A stretch of DNA of 7,551 nt from Ruminococcus sp. (GTDB lineage Bacteria > Bacillota > Clostridia > Oscillospirales > Acutalibacteraceae), in contig JAMPAE010000064.1 in the NCBI GenBank assembly GCA_023667385.1, positions 1 through 7,551 on the forward strand, given 5' to 3'. The notes below the pieces were generated by a model. That model searched no databases and was not told the origin of the DNA. It saw nothing but the letters and a program-made list of their open reading frames with translations. The translations under genes and the position numbers were made by a program. Below are positions 4,874-7,551 of this stretch, in pieces (within the stretch, counting starts at the first letter, position 1; each line of letters begins with the position of its first letter).

Positions 4874-4903
4874 ACCCGACCGTAGTAATAGCTGCGGTCG
4901 GGT
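4874..4903 (-). terminator. Hairpin terminator after clpC, with a poor T-tract
   Basis: ACCCGACCG (4874-4882) and CGGTCGGGT (4895-4903) form a perfect nine-base GC-rich stem with a 12-base loop, beginning five bases after the clpC stop codon. In the direction of clpC transcription the stem is followed by TAAAAATTCC, not a clean T-run, so termination may be partial. The promoter of tcdA lies just beyond it, consistent with a transcript boundary here. Confidence 0.65.
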
Positions 4904-4908
4904 CAGTT

Positions 4909-7386
4909 TTATTCTTGTGCTTGCTCATCTGCCGAATCGGGGTCAAATTTGATTTCTCCGTTTGCAAATGTGCATTTATAGCTTTTGCCGGATTCAATGC
5001 TGCCATCAAGAATTTTTTCCGAAAGCGGATCTTCAAGTTTTGTCTGAATTGCACGGCGCAGCGGTCTTGCACCGTAAACAGGGTCGAAGCCTGCCTCCGA
5101 TACCATGTCGATGATGCTTTCATCAAAATTGACGGTGATTTCCATTGAAGCAAGACGTTCTTTAGTCTGCTCAAGCATATGCTCTGCAATTTGATGTATC
5201 TGCTTTTTATCAAGCTGATTAAAGACGATGATTTCGTCAACACGATTGAGAAATTCGGGGCGGAATGCGTTTTTCAGTTCGCCCATAACAGCGTCATGAA
5301 TTTTGCTGTCGCTGAGTGCTCCGCCGTTTCCTGCGTCAAAACCGATTGATTTGTTTCCGCCTGCAATCAGTTTTGCGCCAAGGTTGGAGGTCATGATGAT
5401 AACTGTATTTTTAAAGTCAATCTTCCTGCCCTGCGAATCTGTCAGAATGCCGTCATCAAGAATTTGCAAAAGCATATTGAACACATCAGGGTGAGCCTTT
5501 TCAATTTCATCAAAAAGAACCACGCTATAAGGCTTTCTTCTGACTTTTTCTGTAAGCTGACCGCCTTCTTCATATCCGACATATCCCGGAGGCGAGCCGA
5601 CAAGACGAGATGCATTGTGCTTTTCCATAAATTCGGACATATCAAAGCGTATTACTGCGTTTTCATCGCCGAACATTGCCGCACCAAGAGCTTTGCAAAG
5701 CTCGGTTTTACCAACGCCTGTGGGTCCAAGGAAGATGAATGAGCCAAGCGGCCTTTTCGGATCTTTTAAGCCGCTTCTTCCACGGCGGATTGCTTTTGCA
5801 ACCGCACTGACAGCCTTGTTTTGACCAACGATTCGTTTGTGAAGCTCACTTTCAAGCTCCAGCAAGCGTTTGCCTTCCTCCCTGGTAAGTTCTGTAACAG
5901 GAATACCCGTCCAGCCGGATACGATTTGAGCAACTTCATTCGGAGTAACCTCACCGGTTGTGCGTGAGGTTTCCTCTTTCCAGTTTGCTCTTGCAGAAGT
6001 CAGGCGAGAAAGCAGTTCCTTTTCCTTGTCACGCAGTGAGGCCGCAGTTTCAAAATCCTGTGCATTGATTGCAGAAGCCTTTTCTTCGTTAACACGCTTG
6101 ATTTCATCTTCAATCTCTTTAACCTCCGGCGGAGCAACATAAGCACGAAGCCTTACCTTTGATGCTGCTTCATCAATCAGGTCAATTGCTTTGTCAGGCA
6201 GAAAACGGTCAGTGATATACCTTGCAGACATTTTAACTGCCGCCGCAATTGAATCATCCGTGATTTTGACCTTGTGATGAGCCTCATATTTATCCTTTAA
6301 GCCCTTGAGAATTTCAACGGCTTCTTCTTCGCTCGGTTCGTCAACCTTAACGGGTTGAAAACGCCTTTCAAGTGCAGAATCTTTTTCAATGTATTTTCTA
6401 TATTCCTCAATTGTGGTTGCACCGATGACCTGAAGCTCACTTCTTGCAAGTGACGGCTTGAGAATATTTGCCGCATCAACAGCACCCTCTGCCGAACCTG
6501 TGCCGATGAGGTTGTGCACCTCATCAATGAAAAGGATGACATCCTTTGATTTTGTGACTTCCTCAATGCAGTTTTTGATTCTTTCTTCAAAATCACCTCT
6601 ATATTTTGTGCCGGCAACCATTCCGGTTAAATCAAGTGCAACAATGCGTTTGTCTGCAAGCAGTTCAGGCACTTCGCCCTGAGCAATTTTCAGTGCCAGT
6701 CCCTCTGCAATGGCGGTTTTACCAACACCCGGTTCGCCAATCAGGCATGGGTTGTTTTTGCTGCGGCGGGAAAGAATTTGAATCACACGCTCAATTTCCT
6801 TTTCTCTGCCGATAACAGGGTCAATCTCGTTGTTCTTTGCCTTTTGTGTGAGGTCCTGACCGTATTGATCAAGGTTAGGCGTATTGTTCTTTTTCTTTGC
6901 TGCATTTTTTGCCGCACGAGGTGAGGTGTAATAATCCGAACCATCTGAGTTTGCCGAACCCGATGAAAGCGAATCAAGCAGCATCGGAACTGAAACGCCA
7001 AGCTCAGTCAAAATGCTTGTTGCACAGCTTTCGCCTTCGCTGAGCAAAGCATAAAGCAAATGCTCAGTTCCAACATAACCGGCGTTGTTGCTTCTTGCAA
7101 CGGAAATTGAAAATTCGATTATGTGCTTGCAGCGTGGTGTAAAATCATCAGGTGTGAGCACTGTTGGAATACCAACGCCGATTGTTTTTCTGACAAGCGA
7201 CTCAATGTTCTGAAAGGTCACTCCTCTTGCGTGCAGGGCGGAAGTTGCAATTCCGTTGTCCTCACGCACAAGACCCATTAGAAGATGCTCGCTTCCGATA
7301 TATGTGTGGCCGAGATTTTCTGCTGTTTCAATTGCGGAATTAAGTGCACGGCCTGCTTTTTCAGTGAAGCCTGTGAATTTATACAT
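4909..7386 (-). CDS. clpC: ATP-dependent Clp protease ATP-binding subunit ClpC
   Basis: 825 residues from the chosen start. Hexameric AAA+ unfoldase that feeds damaged or arginine-phosphorylated proteins to ClpP. Domains in order: double Clp_N repeat (about 1-135); linker; AAA+ 1 with Walker A GEPGVGKT (217-224), pore loop KYRG (261-264) and Walker B LFIDEVH (285-291); UVR-type coiled segment (about 424-462, with QDFETAASLRDKEKEL), which marks ClpC rather than ClpB; AAA+ 2 with Walker A GPTGVGKT (554-561), pore loop GYVG (601-604), Walker B VVLFDEIEKAHPD (622-634), the ClpP-docking tripeptide IGF (681-683), NRVDE (714-718) and a C-terminal D2-small domain. All catalytic motifs are intact. An in-frame ATG at 7437 would add 17 residues, but it has only a poor ribosome binding site; the ATG at 7386 has GGGAG nine bases upstream and gives the family N-terminus MYKFTGFTEKA. 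It follows a likely mcsB. Confidence 0.97.
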   Translation of the reverse strand: MYKFTGFTEKAGRALNSAIETAENLGHTYIGSEHLLMGLVREDNGIATSALHARGVTFQNIESLVRKTIGVGIPTVLTPDDFTPRCKHIIEFSISVARSNNAGYVGTEHLLYALLSEGESCATSILTELGVSVPMLLDSLSSGSANSDGSDYYTSPRAAKNAAKKKNNTPNLDQYGQDLTQKAKNNEIDPVIGREKEIERVIQILSRRSKNNPCLIGEPGVGKTAIAEGLALKIAQGEVPELLADKRIVALDLTGMVAGTKYRGDFEERIKNCIEEVTKSKDVILFIDEVHNLIGTGSAEGAVDAANILKPSLARSELQVIGATTIEEYRKYIEKDSALERRFQPVKVDEPSEEEAVEILKGLKDKYEAHHKVKITDDSIAAAVKMSARYITDRFLPDKAIDLIDEAASKVRLRAYVAPPEVKEIEDEIKRVNEEKASAINAQDFETAASLRDKEKELLSRLTSARANWKEETSRTTGEVTPNEVAQIVSGWTGIPVTELTREEGKRLLELESELHKRIVGQNKAVSAVAKAIRRGRSGLKDPKRPLGSFIFLGPTGVGKTELCKALGAAMFGDENAVIRFDMSEFMEKHNASRLVGSPPGYVGYEEGGQLTEKVRRKPYSVVLFDEIEKAHPDVFNMLLQILDDGILTDSQGRKIDFKNTVIIMTSNLGAKLIAGGNKSIGFDAGNGGALSDSKIHDAVMGELKNAFRPEFLNRVDEIIVFNQLDKKQIHQIAEHMLEQTKERLASMEITVNFDESIIDMVSEAGFDPVYGARPLRRAIQTKLEDPLSEKILDGSIESGKSYKCTFANGEIKFDPDSADEQAQE

Positions 7387-7395
7387 GATTGTCAT

Positions 7396-7400
7396 CTCCC
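7396..7400 (-). promoter_or_regulatory. Ribosome binding site deciding the clpC start
   Basis: GGGAG on the minus strand, nine bases before the ATG at 7386-7384. It directly abuts another in-frame ATG (7395-7393), which is therefore too close to use, and no comparable site precedes the ATG at 7437. Confidence 0.75.
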
Positions 7401-7408
7401 GTTCAGGT

Positions 7409-7422
7409 ATAATACTTATTAT
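7409..7422. repeat. AT-only palindrome with a possible -10 box in the mcsB-clpC gap
   Basis: ATAATA (7409-7414) and TATTAT (7417-7422) are perfect inverted arms two bases apart. Read on the minus strand, TATTAT at 7414-7409 could be a -10 box for clpC, but no -35 element is visible at the right distance and the leader would be only about 15 bases. Low-complexity sequence, so either reading is tentative. Confidence 0.25.
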
Positions 7423-7441
7423 TTTTTTATTACTCATTTTT

Positions 7442-7455
7442 CACTCATAAGAGTG
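7442..7455. repeat. Short inverted repeat between mcsB and clpC
   Basis: CACTC (7442-7446) and GAGTG (7451-7455) form a five-base stem with a four-base loop, 16 bases downstream of the mcsB stop codon on the minus strand. No T-run follows in the direction of transcription. The arms equal the inner half-sites of the CIRCE heat-shock operator, but CIRCE has a nine-base spacer and longer arms, so this is not a standard HrcA site. Confidence 0.35.
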
Positions 7456-7470
7456 GCGGCGATTTTAAAT

Positions 7471-7551
7471 TCACAGTGCCTCTTTAATTGCCTTGGCTCT
7501 TATGACGTCTCTTTCTGCGGCGGAATAAACCTTGCCGGCATTTGCGTTGAT
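7471..7551 (-). CDS. mcsB: Probable protein arginine kinase McsB, C-terminal 26 residues
   Basis: The right edge of the window is in an open minus-strand frame that ends with TGA at 7473-7471. The 26 residues end in SAAERDVIRAKAIKEAL. The ERDVxRAKxI+E pattern resembles what I remember of the C-terminal helix of McsB, where a short ERD-x-x-RA-x-x-IRE-type helix closes the protein. McsB phosphorylates arginine residues on misfolded proteins and on the repressor CtsR, and the ClpC N-domain recognises the mark. Position is the second argument: in many Firmicutes clpC directly follows mcsB in a ctsR-mcsA-mcsB-clpC operon. The gap to clpC is 84 bases, longer than the tight junctions I would expect. 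The identification rests on a short peptide plus context. Confidence 0.62.
   Translation of the reverse strand: MNANAGKVYSAAERDVIRAKAIKEAL

Noticed and set aside
4842..5742. Open frames of 92-133 codons on both strands within the clpC region
   Set aside because: They overlap a full, conserved clpC coding sequence, have no family resemblance or ribosome binding site, and arise from its codon usage.
7387..7437. 17-codon N-terminal extension of ClpC from the ATG at 7437
   Set aside because: Only a poor ribosome binding site, strongly AT-rich low-complexity DNA, and ClpC homologues begin at about the MYKFTGFTEKA point.
7442..7455. CIRCE operator (HrcA site) upstream of clpC
   Set aside because: The half-sites CACTC and GAGTG fit, but the spacer is four bases instead of nine and the outer TTAG/CTAA arms are absent.
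7387..7470. CtsR operator in front of clpC
   Set aside because: I looked for the tandem GGTCAAA-type heptads and found none; if present, the operator should lie ahead of ctsR outside the window.

Overview
The window looks like a chromosomal segment of a moderately low-GC Clostridia (Firmicutes) genome, plausibly from the Oscillospiraceae/Ruminococcaceae group. This rests on the gene families present (mcsB-clpC, DUF4358, MBOAT-type O-acyltransferase, C39/Big_2 secreted proteins, CmpB-like membrane protein), strong GGAGG-type ribosome binding sites and AT-rich intergenic DNA. No RNA gene, insertion sequence, phage gene or CRISPR array is visible.

Left part (1-2866, all on the minus strand): a four-gene cell-envelope cluster. 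In transcription order it holds a secreted protein with Ig-like repeats and a C39-type cysteine peptidase domain, a membrane-anchored SGNH/GDSL-type esterase starting with TTG, a DUF4358 protein two bases downstream, and, cut by the window edge, the first 12 codons of an MBOAT O-acyltransferase. MBOAT plus SGNH plus DUF4358 is a combination I associate with O-acetylation of extracellular polymers in Clostridia. I infer that the MBOAT protein moves acyl groups across the membrane and the SGNH protein transfers or removes them outside.

Middle part (2867-4058): a 420-base AT-rich divergent intergenic region with one good promoter facing each way, several inverted repeats, a hairpin followed by seven T, and a partial copy of the 5' end of the rightward gene. 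That gene encodes a CmpB-like five-helix membrane protein (PF06541, 'putative ABC transporter permease'). It ends in a strong hairpin terminator shared with the convergent gene on its right.

Right part (4059-7551, all on the minus strand): tcdA (ct6A tRNA modification) with its own promoter; clpC, the AAA+ unfoldase of the ClpCP protease; and, at the window edge, 26 codons that I read as the C-terminus of mcsB, the protein arginine kinase that marks substrates for ClpCP. mcsB-clpC matches the classical ctsR-mcsA-mcsB-clpC stress operon, the rest of which would lie beyond the right edge.

The gene content is largely ordinary core and envelope biology. The least explained DNA is the 2867-3286 intergenic region, followed by the 84-base mcsB-clpC gap.
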